Assembly (NCBI GenBank): GCA_945871755.1
Contig: CAMBWV010000007.1
Span: 1-11,415, forward strand
DNA from: an uncultured Bacteroidales bacterium
GTDB lineage: Bacteria > Bacteroidota > Bacteroidia > Bacteroidales > Bacteroidaceae
Direction of reading: 5' to 3'
Length of the DNA stretch: 11,415 nucleotides
Shown: positions 1-8,478 of the stretch, piece after piece
How positions within the stretch are numbered: the stretch's first letter is position 1
How the letters are laid out: each line of letters opens with the position of its first letter
Made by a program: the position numbers and the translations under genes
The notes under the pieces: model-generated
What the model was told of the DNA's origin: nothing
What the model saw: the letters and a program-made list of their open reading frames with translations, nothing else
The model's database searches: none

Positions 1-90
1 GACTTTTTCAGTGCCCTCGTCTGTGGGTGCTGAGCTTTTTTGCTGGCTGCTTGCTCTGCGCCTTAGGCTCAGAGCACTTGGGGGGCGGGC
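1..90. other. Left-edge non-coding stretch downstream of the mannanase
   Basis: No gene is supported here. The stretch is the 3' flank of the minus-strand mannanase and holds one palindromic repeat (51-77, listed separately). The plus-strand reading frame that starts at 27 lies mostly over the mannanase gene and has no recognisable protein features. Confidence 0.6.
51..77. repeat. Palindromic extragenic element, copy 1
   Basis: A 27-bp element that can fold into a hairpin: outer arms GCTCTG/CAGAGC (53-58 and 70-75) around an inner GCC-TTA-GGC. It matches the element at 4248-4274 in 24 of 27 positions. It begins 14 nt after the mannanase stop on the minus strand, so it could act as a 3'-end or terminator hairpin. 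However, no T-run follows it on that strand. Calling it REP-like is inference. Confidence 0.55.
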
Positions 91-1407
91 TTATTTTGTT
101 GAAAGGGCCTTTGTGGCTTGTTGGATGGTATTTAGGGTGGTGGTGTCGGCATTATAAACGGAATACCAGCCTTGGGGCTCGTGCGGTGGGTCGCAGAGAT
201 AGTCGTCGCCCATTTGCCAGACTTGATCGCCGGGACGGGTGGTCGTAGAGGCTGGACGGCCTTGGCCTCCCCAACCCCAAAAGTTGCAACCCATTAGCGG
301 ATGGCGGCCATCGGCTGCTGCCTCGCATACCTTCGTAAAGATGAAAGCATAGAAGCTGTCGCGAGCCACTGTGGCACCGCCTGGACCGCGGAAGTTGTGG
401 TCGCGCGCATAGCCGAACTCCTCAATAACCATAGGCTTACCAAGGCGGCGAGCTAGACGTTCGTGTTGTTGGATGTATTCCTCCGAGCGCAAATAGACAT
501 TGGGCAAAGACTGGTAGAGGCGGTCGGCAGAGGACCAGCGCCAGTTGATGGGCCAAATATGGAGGGTGAGATAGTCAATGTCGGGATGGGCATGGACGCG
601 CTGATAGAGTTCTTCGTTGACATTACAGCCAATCACGCCCTCGCTACCCAAGGAAACGAGGTGGTTGGGGTCGAGGGTCTTGATGAGATGGGCCGCCTCC
701 GTGGTCCAACGATAGAAGCCCTCAACGGTGGCCTCGTCGTTGCCGAAGGGGCGCGGCTCATTGCAGAGTTGCCAGGCAAAGATGCTGGGCTCGTCCTTGT
801 AGAGACGTTGCGTGACCGTGTTGCGACGGGTGAGGATGGTCTGGATGAACTGGAAATAGAGTTGTTGCGCCGAGCGGTTGTTGGCAAACTGGGCGGCATA
901 GCGCACGTAGTTGTTCCAACCATCGTCTTCGGCAGAGGGCGAATCGCCGAGGCCCACCTCGCGGAGGTAGAAACCAAAACCGCCGCTCCAATCCCAACTG
1001 TTCGTCAGATAGAGCACGGCTGTCATCTCGCGCGCCTCGAGTTCATAGAGCAAACGGTCCAAGCCACGCAGGAGCGTATCGTGGAGTTGGACTGGCTCAG
1101 ATTGTAGGACGGGCTGCACCCAGCGCACTTGATTGCTGCCGCGGTCGGCACCCACGATGATGCGCAGGTTTTCCACGCCAATAGATTTCAGTTGATCAAG
1201 TTCGGCGCGCAGACGCGGGAGGTTGCCACCTTGGCCCTCGGAAGCCAAGATGGGCGCGTACCACAGATTCGTACCTATATAATAATAGGGACGGCCGTCG
1301 CGCTGGAACTGGCCAGTGCGAATGGTAATCAGATTGCCAGCCGTGATAGAGAACGTTGCGCACATGAGGAACAGGAGAAAGAGAGAACGAAAACGATGGG
1401 GAAACAT
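91..1407 (-). CDS. Secreted GH5-family beta-mannanase (mannan endo-1,4-beta-mannosidase)
   Basis: Predicted to hydrolyse internal beta-1,4 bonds of mannan-type polysaccharides outside the cytoplasm. The 438-aa product starts with a signal peptide (charged MFPHRFR, then a hydrophobic stretch, likely cut near residue 23 after SITA). The mature part begins with a GH5 mannanase-like strand (YYYIGTNLWYAPILAS, about 42-56). The acid/base Glu is in WQLCNEP (Glu217) and the likely nucleophile is Glu330 in VIEEFGY; GCNFWGWGG near 373-381 fits the end of the barrel. I chose the ATG at 1407 because it is followed directly by the signal peptide; an upstream in-frame ATG at 1470 would add 21 residues and would start inside the metH terminator hairpin. 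There is no canonical lipobox and no type IX secretion C-terminal domain. It lies 76 nt after metH, separated by a terminator. I saw no promoter motif in the gap and no other glycan-use genes in view. Subfamily GH5_7 is likely but not proven. Confidence 0.88.
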   Translation of the reverse strand: MFPHRFRSLFLLFLMCATFSITAGNLITIRTGQFQRDGRPYYYIGTNLWYAPILASEGQGGNLPRLRAELDQLKSIGVENLRIIVGADRGSNQVRWVQPVLQSEPVQLHDTLLRGLDRLLYELEAREMTAVLYLTNSWDWSGGFGFYLREVGLGDSPSAEDDGWNNYVRYAAQFANNRSAQQLYFQFIQTILTRRNTVTQRLYKDEPSIFAWQLCNEPRPFGNDEATVEGFYRWTTEAAHLIKTLDPNHLVSLGSEGVIGCNVNEELYQRVHAHPDIDYLTLHIWPINWRWSSADRLYQSLPNVYLRSEEYIQQHERLARRLGKPMVIEEFGYARDHNFRGPGGATVARDSFYAFIFTKVCEAAADGRHPLMGCNFWGWGGQGRPASTTTRPGDQVWQMGDDYLCDPPHEPQGWYSVYNADTTTLNTIQQATKALSTK

Positions 1408-1444
1408 AGAGAGGGTTGTTTTTATTCGGCGAATGGAATATGTG

Positions 1445-1475
1445 AAAACAAGAAACTCCGTGCGGTACACGGAGT
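1445..1475 (-). terminator. Rho-independent-type terminator of metH
   Basis: On the minus strand, 8 nt after the metH stop codon, there is a perfect 8-bp stem ACTCCGTG/CACGGAGT (1468-1475 and 1455-1462) with a 5-nt loop. It is followed by the T-rich tract TTCTTGTTTT (1454-1445). It should separate metH transcription from the mannanase, whose start lies 37 nt beyond the tract. Confidence 0.8.
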
Positions 1476-1483
1476 CTCGGAGA

Positions 1484-4231
<2,748 letters not shown>

Positions 4232-4247
4232 GGTGGATTTCAGAGAT

Positions 4248-4274
4248 TTGCTCTGCGCCTAAGGCAAAGAGCAC
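4248..4274. repeat. Palindromic extragenic element, copy 2
   Basis: Matches the element at 51-77 in 24 of 27 positions, in the same orientation. It folds as GCTCT/AGAGC arms around GCC-TAA-GGC. It lies in the metH upstream region, 17 nt from the metH start codon, so on the minus strand it would probably be part of the metH leader if transcription starts further upstream. Together with copy 1 it brackets the metH-mannanase block. Confidence 0.55.
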
Positions 4275-4320
4275 GTAGCGGAGGAATAGAAGGAAACGGA
4301 GTATGGAATAGCAGGGGATG

Positions 4321-4335
4321 GCTCTTTGCCAGAGC
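4321..4335. repeat. Short hairpin related to the palindromic elements (shortened inverted copy), possible smpB 3' end
   Basis: GCTCT-TTGCC-AGAGC forms a perfect 5-bp stem. The first ten bases (GCTCTTTGCC) are identical to the start of the reverse complement of the 4251-4272 hairpin, as if the middle were deleted. It lies 19 nt beyond the smpB stop on the minus strand. No T-run follows, so a terminator role is only possible. Confidence 0.4.
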
Positions 4336-4354
4336 GTAGCGCACGTGGGGGCTG

Positions 4355-4828
4355 CTAAAAACTTTTTTTCATGATGCGGTCCATCTCTCGGCGGTCTTGC
4401 TTGTCTTTAAGGGCAGCGCGTTTGTCGTATTCCTTCTTGCCTCGGCAGAGGGCTATTACTATCTTGGCGCGGTTGTTCTCGTCAATGAAAAGGCGAAGGG
4501 GGACTAGAGTGAAACCAGGGGCTTTGGTGTCGGCTTCCAAGTGGCGGATTTCTTTGCGGTTGAGCAGGAGTTTGCGGTCGCGGCGCGCAGCATGGTTGTT
4601 GTACGAACCAAAGGCGTATTCGGCCACGTACATATTCTTCACCCACACCTCGTGGTTGTGGATATAGCAGAACGTATCAACGAGACCAGCCTTGCCCAGG
4701 CGGATGCTCTTGATTTCAGTGCCCGTGAGCACGATGCCAGCAGTGTATTTGTCAATCACCAAGAAATCGTGCTCGGCTTTCTTGTTCTTGATATTTATCT
4801 TGGTTGGTTTGTCGGTTTTCTTTGCCAT
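4355..4828 (-). CDS. smpB: SsrA-binding protein SmpB
   Basis: Binds tmRNA and brings it to stalled ribosomes for trans-translation, releasing them and tagging the unfinished peptide. The 157-aa product has the usual family length and a complete OB-fold core: [33 protein letters not shown] style N-terminus (first strands near 11-43), the strand VKNMYVAEY, the [10 protein letters not shown] segment, and LVPLRLFI. It ends with the basic tail [20 protein letters not shown], which is the part that enters the decoding centre in this family. I chose the ATG at 4828 because MAKKTDKP matches a normal SmpB start; an earlier ATG at 4876 would add 16 unrelated residues and overlap the upstream gene. It lies 19 nt after the DUF4375 gene and is probably the last gene of the helicase operon. 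The last codons contain a run of seven A on the coding strand (Lys-Lys-Ser-Phe). The tmRNA gene is not in view. Confidence 0.96.
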   Translation of the reverse strand: MAKKTDKPTKINIKNKKAEHDFLVIDKYTAGIVLTGTEIKSIRLGKAGLVDTFCYIHNHEVWVKNMYVAEYAFGSYNNHAARRDRKLLLNRKEIRHLEADTKAPGFTLVPLRLFIDENNRAKIVIALCRGKKEYDKRAALKDKQDRREMDRIMKKSF

Positions 4829-4847
4829 ATATATAATAGGTATAGCA

Positions 4848-5360
4848 CTAGTCAGCAATGATTTCGGCGAAGGCACTGATATGCTCGTCGATATATTGGC
4901 AGATGCCTGCCGTAAATTCCTCTTCGCGTTCTACAAATTCATCATCCAAATCATCAAACATCGGGTATTGCTCAAACAAGGCCATAAATGCTTCATCAGA
5001 GCATTCCGCTGTGAGTGGAGTGGGGTCTTCTAGCGCATCGTAGGTGTCCTTGGCGCGATAAATCAGTTTGCACAAGTCTTTGAGTCCCCAAAGGCGCATG
5101 GCCTTGGCAAAGGGATTCTGGAAGAAGAAGGGCGCATAACCATTGTGGATTAACTGGATAAAACCGCCGTCCATTACTTCTTCGCGCAGGATATAGTAAC
5201 CCCAAAGGGTGATTTGCTCGGGCGTGAGTTGGGCCATGGTGTCGGCATTGAGTTCTTCGCCCACTTGGGAGCGCATGGCGTCAATAAACACTTGGAAAAA
5301 CTCGTCCATGCCCTTGGCTGCAGCCTCGCGGAGTTGGTTGTCGTGGATTTGTATTTGCAT
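4848..5360 (-). CDS. DMP19/DUF4375 family protein of unknown function
   Basis: A 170-aa, acidic, mostly helical protein with no signal peptide or membrane segment, so probably cytoplasmic. The family signature is seen at about 59-75, [17 protein letters not shown] (E-V-x-x-G-G-F-x-Q-x-x-x-N), and near the C-terminus as a very acidic stretch with [12 protein letters not shown] followed by a helix. The Neisseria member DMP19 is described as a DNA mimic that binds a transcription factor; that role cannot be carried over here. I chose the ATG at 5360: a TTG 24 nt earlier would overlap the end of the helicase gene. Spacings of 20 nt to the helicase and 19 nt to smpB indicate co-transcription with two RNA/ribosome genes, which is the only functional hint. 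Confidence 0.78.
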   Translation of the reverse strand: MQIQIHDNQLREAAAKGMDEFFQVFIDAMRSQVGEELNADTMAQLTPEQITLWGYYILREEVMDGGFIQLIHNGYAPFFFQNPFAKAMRLWGLKDLCKLIYRAKDTYDALEDPTPLTAECSDEAFMALFEQYPMFDDLDDEFVEREEEFTAGICQYIDEHISAFAEIIAD

Positions 5361-5380
5361 AATCTGTGTAGAGGTAAGGG

Positions 5381-6724
5381 TCAACTGATAAGGTAAATGG
5401 TTTTCATTCCTTTTATTTTCTCGCCAGCCACTCGTTGGACGACCGACTTGATTTTGTCGCGCCGCACAGCAGCAATGGCATAGTGGTCCGCCACGTCAAT
5501 GCGTCCCAACTCCGTACCGCGGAGCCCACCTTTCTTGCAGAGAAAACCAACGATGTCCATCTTGGAGAGTTTCTCCTTCTTGCCGCGCCCGATGTAGAGC
5601 GTTGCCATTTGGGCGAGGGTGGGGCGGATGGGTTCTTCATTAACAGAGAGCGCCGCAATGGATTCGGTAGCAAGGAAGTCGGGCAGCGTTTCTTGTGGAC
5701 CTATTATAATATAGGTGCTGCCTTTGCTCTCCCAGCGAGTGGCGCGGCCTATGCGATGCGTATAGGTGGCGGCATCTAGGGGCAGGTGGTAATGGATGAT
5801 GGCCTGTACTTCGGGAATGTCCAGTCCGCGGGCGGCAATATCTGTGGCCACAAGTACGTTGGCGCTGCCATTGCGAAACTTCAACAGGGCACGCTCGCGC
5901 TTGTCCTGCTCCATGCCGCCGTGATATACCTGCATGGCAAACCTTTCGCTGCGCAGGTAGTCGCCAATGCGGTTGGCACTCTCGCGGTGGCTGACAAAGA
6001 CGATGGTGGGCGCGCCTTTCAAATGGCTGAGCAGGCGGCCCAGTGTGACGAGTTTGTCGCGCTCTGGGGAGGCAACTTGTATGACTTCTACACGATTTTC
6101 TGTGTCGAAAGCCTCGTGGTCGAGATAGTCTAGTCGTTGAAACTGTTGTCCTTTGCGGCCGATTTCCTCCAGTAGCGGGTCGGCCTCTTCTGTGGCTGTG
6201 GCCGAGGTCAGCCAGATACGCTCTGCGCGATGGAGCATATGGACGATGTGCATTACTTCCTCGCGAAATCCCATCTCCAGGCATTTGTCGTATTCGTCAA
6301 TAACGAGCACGCGCACGCCAAAGGCATTGAAATTCTCCTTGTCAAGATGGTCTCCCAAACGACCTGGTGTAGCGAAGATAACCTGCGGACGAATTTCATT
6401 CAGTCGGCGATGCTCCTCCATCGTGGGGCGACCACCATAGAGGCAACAAGATTTGACATTCGTCTTGAGGCGGCGCAGCATTTCCTCACCTTGCAGAGCT
6501 AGTTCGCGCGTGGGGAGCACTACTACGGCTTGTACGGCAGGAATATCTTCGCGGATAAGTTCAAGCATTGGGAGGAGATAGGCCAAGGTCTTGCCTGAAC
6601 CTGTGGGAGAAAGCAAGAGAATATGGTGGGGCCCATCTTTCTTTCGTGCGGTTTCCCACATGGCTTGTTGCATCTCGCCCAAGCGGATGTCCGCAGTATG
6701 AAGAAGGGAAGGTATATCTATCAT
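5381..6724 (-). CDS. DEAD-box-like ATP-dependent RNA helicase with DbpA-type C-terminal domain
   Basis: Predicted to unwind or remodel RNA using ATP, probably rRNA during ribosome assembly given the C-terminal domain. The 447-aa product has two RecA-like domains with the motifs in order: Q-motif Gln near residue 20, SPTGSGKT (39-46), PTRELALQ (71-78), TPGR (119-122), DEYD (143-146), SAT (174-176), IVFVSH (241-246), TDIAARGLD (294-302) and HRIGRATR (323-330). About 374-447 (TLYIGRGKKEKLSKMDIVGFL...GRIDVADHYAIAAV) resembles the DbpA RNA-binding RRM. Motif II reads DEYD rather than DEAD, and motif VI has ATRW where most family members have TGRxG; both look like a lineage variant rather than damage because all catalytic acids and arginines remain. 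The ATG at 6724 gives a normal start; an in-frame start at 6751 would fall in the promoter. It is followed by the DUF4375 gene and smpB. Confidence 0.93.
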   Translation of the reverse strand: MIDIPSLLHTADIRLGEMQQAMWETARKKDGPHHILLLSPTGSGKTLAYLLPMLELIREDIPAVQAVVVLPTRELALQGEEMLRRLKTNVKSCCLYGGRPTMEEHRRLNEIRPQVIFATPGRLGDHLDKENFNAFGVRVLVIDEYDKCLEMGFREEVMHIVHMLHRAERIWLTSATATEEADPLLEEIGRKGQQFQRLDYLDHEAFDTENRVEVIQVASPERDKLVTLGRLLSHLKGAPTIVFVSHRESANRIGDYLRSERFAMQVYHGGMEQDKRERALLKFRNGSANVLVATDIAARGLDIPEVQAIIHYHLPLDAATYTHRIGRATRWESKGSTYIIIGPQETLPDFLATESIAALSVNEEPIRPTLAQMATLYIGRGKKEKLSKMDIVGFLCKKGGLRGTELGRIDVADHYAIAAVRRDKIKSVVQRVAGEKIKGMKTIYLIS

Positions 6725-6748
6725 ATTGAAAAAAACAGTAGGTCGGTG

Positions 6749-6780
6749 CAAAAGAGTCGTGTTATTGGTAGGCTGTCAAA
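6749..6780 (-). promoter_or_regulatory. Candidate Bacteroidota promoter for the helicase-DUF4375-smpB operon
   Basis: On the minus strand: -33 box TTTG (6780-6777), a 20-nt spacer, then CTCTTTTG (6756-6749). The last four bases fit the TAnnTTTG -7 box but the leading TA is missing. It would give a leader of about 20 nt before the helicase ATG at 6724. The -33 box lies in the loop of a hairpin (GGTAG/CTACC with GCTG/CAGC, 6767-6791) that includes the nhaC stop codon. That hairpin could be the 3' end of the nhaC transcript, but it has no T-run. Confidence 0.45.
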
Positions 6781-6786
6781 CAGCAT

Positions 6787-8064
6787 CTACCGATATTTCT
6801 TCGGATTGCGGAAACGAATGGCGAGCAATGCTGAAATACCCATCAGGTAGGGATAAAACAGATAGGGGATGATGTCAAACGGTGAGAGGGCTGCCAATCC
6901 TGCCGCCATCAAAATCTGTGCGCCATAGGGGATGATACCTTGGATAAAGCACGAGAAAGTATCGAGCAAACTAGCACTTTTGCGTGGGTCAACGCCAAAG
7001 CGAACGGCGATGTTCTTTGCCAGTGAGCCTACCGACAGGATAGCAATTGTATTATTGGCCGTGCAGAGATTGGTCAGGCACACCATGCCTGCAATGGTCA
7101 TTTCGGCTTCCCGCTGGCTGCTGATGCGGCGCGTCAGTAAGTACAACAAATAGGAGATGCCGCCACCGCGCTTAACCAGACCTAGTAAGCCGCCCGCCAT
7201 GACAGAGATAGCGATGAGGCAAATCATGCCATTGATACCATTCCAACTCAGGCGTAACCACTCAGTCATTGCCAAGCAGTTCAGCCAAATACCTACACCT
7301 AACGTGAGTGCGCACCCAACGCAGAGCACCAGCAGTACGTTGATGCCTAACAACGCCAGGACGAGTACGGCCAAGTAGGGGATGACCTTCAGCCATTCCA
7401 CCTGTGACACCTCTACCGCACCCGACTGCCCATAACCGAATAATATATATAGGAGGAAGGTGAGGAGGGCTGCGGGCAGGACAATGCGAATGTTCACACC
7501 AAACTTGTCGCGCATCTGACAACCTTGCGTGCGTGTGGCAACTACTGTCGTATCAGAAATAAAGGAAAGATTGTCGCCAAACAAAGCACCACCTACTACT
7601 GCGGCTACAATCAGCGGAAGTGATAAGGAGGTGTGCTCGGTAATGCCCGTTGCCACAGGTACAAGGGCCACGATTGTTCCAACAGAAGTTCCCATGGAGA
7701 GGGAAATAAAGCAGGCCGCCAGAAACATACCAGCGAGAATCAGGTCTGAGGGTAGCAGGCGGAGGGCTAGATTGACGGTAGCATCTACTGCTCCCATGCC
7801 TTTGGCCGTACTGGAAAAGATGCCTGCTAGAATAAATATCCACACCATCATTTGTAAGTCGCGGTGGGTGGCACCTTGCCAAAAACTCTTCAAACGATTC
7901 GTCATCGACACACCGCGTATAATGAAGAACGCAAACAACGTTACGGCCCCAAAGAGATAAACCATTCCCAACTCTGTCACGTCAGTCAAGAGTCCGTAGG
8001 TGGCAAAGAGAATAATCAGAAGAATAAGGGGAGTGATGGCTACGAGGCCATTGCGTGGGGCCAT
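6787..8064 (-). CDS. nhaC: NhaC-family Na+/H+ antiporter
   Basis: An inner-membrane antiporter predicted to exchange Na+ for H+, for pH or sodium homeostasis. The 425-aa product is strongly hydrophobic, with about 10-12 predicted membrane segments starting at residues 8-24. Family motifs: SMGTSVGTIVALVPVATGI (123-141), FGDNLSFISDTTVVATRTQG (162-181) with the acidic residues expected in the transport path, and the C-terminal stretch LTNLCTANNTIAILSVGSLA followed by GVDPRKSASLLDTFSCFIQG (357-376). I chose the ATG at 8064 (MAPRNGLVAITPL), which leads directly into the first membrane helix; an in-frame ATG at 8178 would add 38 residues that do not look like a transporter. Substrate is assigned from the family; other ions or organic acids are possible since related IT-superfamily proteins vary. 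It is preceded by a 414-bp gap with the 22-bp repeat array. Confidence 0.88.
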   Translation of the reverse strand: MAPRNGLVAITPLILLIILFATYGLLTDVTELGMVYLFGAVTLFAFFIIRGVSMTNRLKSFWQGATHRDLQMMVWIFILAGIFSSTAKGMGAVDATVNLALRLLPSDLILAGMFLAACFISLSMGTSVGTIVALVPVATGITEHTSLSLPLIVAAVVGGALFGDNLSFISDTTVVATRTQGCQMRDKFGVNIRIVLPAALLTFLLYILFGYGQSGAVEVSQVEWLKVIPYLAVLVLALLGINVLLVLCVGCALTLGVGIWLNCLAMTEWLRLSWNGINGMICLIAISVMAGGLLGLVKRGGGISYLLYLLTRRISSQREAEMTIAGMVCLTNLCTANNTIAILSVGSLAKNIAVRFGVDPRKSASLLDTFSCFIQGIIPYGAQILMAAGLAALSPFDIIPYLFYPYLMGISALLAIRFRNPKKYR

Positions 8065-8270
8065 AGTTGTTGAGAGTATTTGGAATATTAGGCGATGATG
8101 GGGTAATAAAAGGAGTGATTGCTGTCTGGTAAATGGACGGGAAACCCTGCATTCCTGAATAGTGAGATGGGTCGGCACTTCTGATGATTTAGGAATGTCG
8201 ATTCGTCGTTCCGTTACCTTGCATTGTCGTTTCTTTGAGGCTGATTCCCGTTTCGCTTCGGCACATTGTC
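8065..8270. other. Intergenic region upstream of nhaC with a 10-bp inverted repeat
   Basis: No gene and no clear TAnnTTTG promoter box was found on the minus strand, although nhaC presumably needs a promoter here. One inverted repeat is visible: CATTCCTGAA (8150-8159) against TTTAGGAATG (8188-8197), 9 of 10 pairs Watson-Crick plus one wobble, with a 28-nt centre. It could be an operator or an RNA stem; its role is unknown. Confidence 0.4.
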
Positions 8271-8358
8271 ATCGTTCACCGCCCGATGAACGATCGTTTA
8301 CCGCCCGATGAACGATCGTTCACCGCCCGATAGACGATCGTTTACCGCTCGGTGAACG
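8271..8358. repeat. Four tandem 22-bp units with internal dyad symmetry
   Basis: Units at 8271-8292, 8293-8314, 8315-8336 and 8337-8358 follow each other with no spacer. Each is AT followed by CGTTYA, an 8-nt centre (CCGCCCGA or variant) and TGAACG or variant. Base 7 alternates C, T, C, T. Units 1 and 2 otherwise match; unit 3 has TAGACG in the right arm; unit 4 has centre CCGCTCGG, which extends the stem to CGTTTACC/GGTGAACG with one wobble. The unit junctions are palindromes too, perfect at 8309-8322 (TGAACGATCGTTCA), each with a CGATCG core. The array lies between the porE stop and the nhaC start, so it is either 3' UTR of one or upstream DNA of the other. Confidence 0.9.
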
Positions 8359-8478
8359 TTGGGTATATGCTTAAGCGGAATGAAGAAAGGCCAATGCCGA
8401 ATCCCTTCTGGCGGATATCACACAGGAATATGTGCCTGACAGTTTTGGAAAGAAGTGGGTTTGTCACAGATGTCTGTG
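8359..8478. other. porE 3' flank with a short hairpin directly after the stop
   Basis: No gene is supported. CACAGA-TG-TCTGTG (8465-8478) is a perfect 6-bp dyad immediately after the porE stop codon on the minus strand. It could mark the transcript end, but no T-run follows on that strand. Open frames crossing this stretch on either strand run into porE and look like shadows. Confidence 0.4.

Noticed and set aside
463..1107. 214-aa plus-strand open frame inside the mannanase gene
   Set aside because: It overlaps the catalytic core of a well-supported GH5 gene on the other strand and resembles no known protein; long antisense frames are common opposite GC-rich coding sequence.
91..1407. Mannanase as a type IX secretion cargo or as a lipoprotein
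   Set aside because: The C-terminus ends soon after the catalytic barrel with no C-terminal sorting domain, and the Cys in FLMC does not have a small residue before it, as a lipobox needs.
4232..4354. Cobalamin or SAM riboswitch upstream of metH
   Set aside because: The gap is 123 nt, too short for a cobalamin riboswitch, and is occupied by the palindromic elements. I saw no B12-box or SAM-type core.
4829..4876. Longer SmpB start at 4876
   Set aside because: It adds 16 residues not seen in SmpB proteins and overlaps the end of the DUF4375 gene. The ATG at 4828 gives the normal start.
8065..8178. Longer NhaC start at 8178
   Set aside because: The extra 38 residues are polar and basic and do not fit a transporter N-terminus. 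The ATG at 8064 leads straight into the first membrane helix.
8271..8358. The tandem units as a CRISPR array
   Set aside because: There are no unique spacers between the units, the unit is only 22 bp, and no cas gene is nearby.
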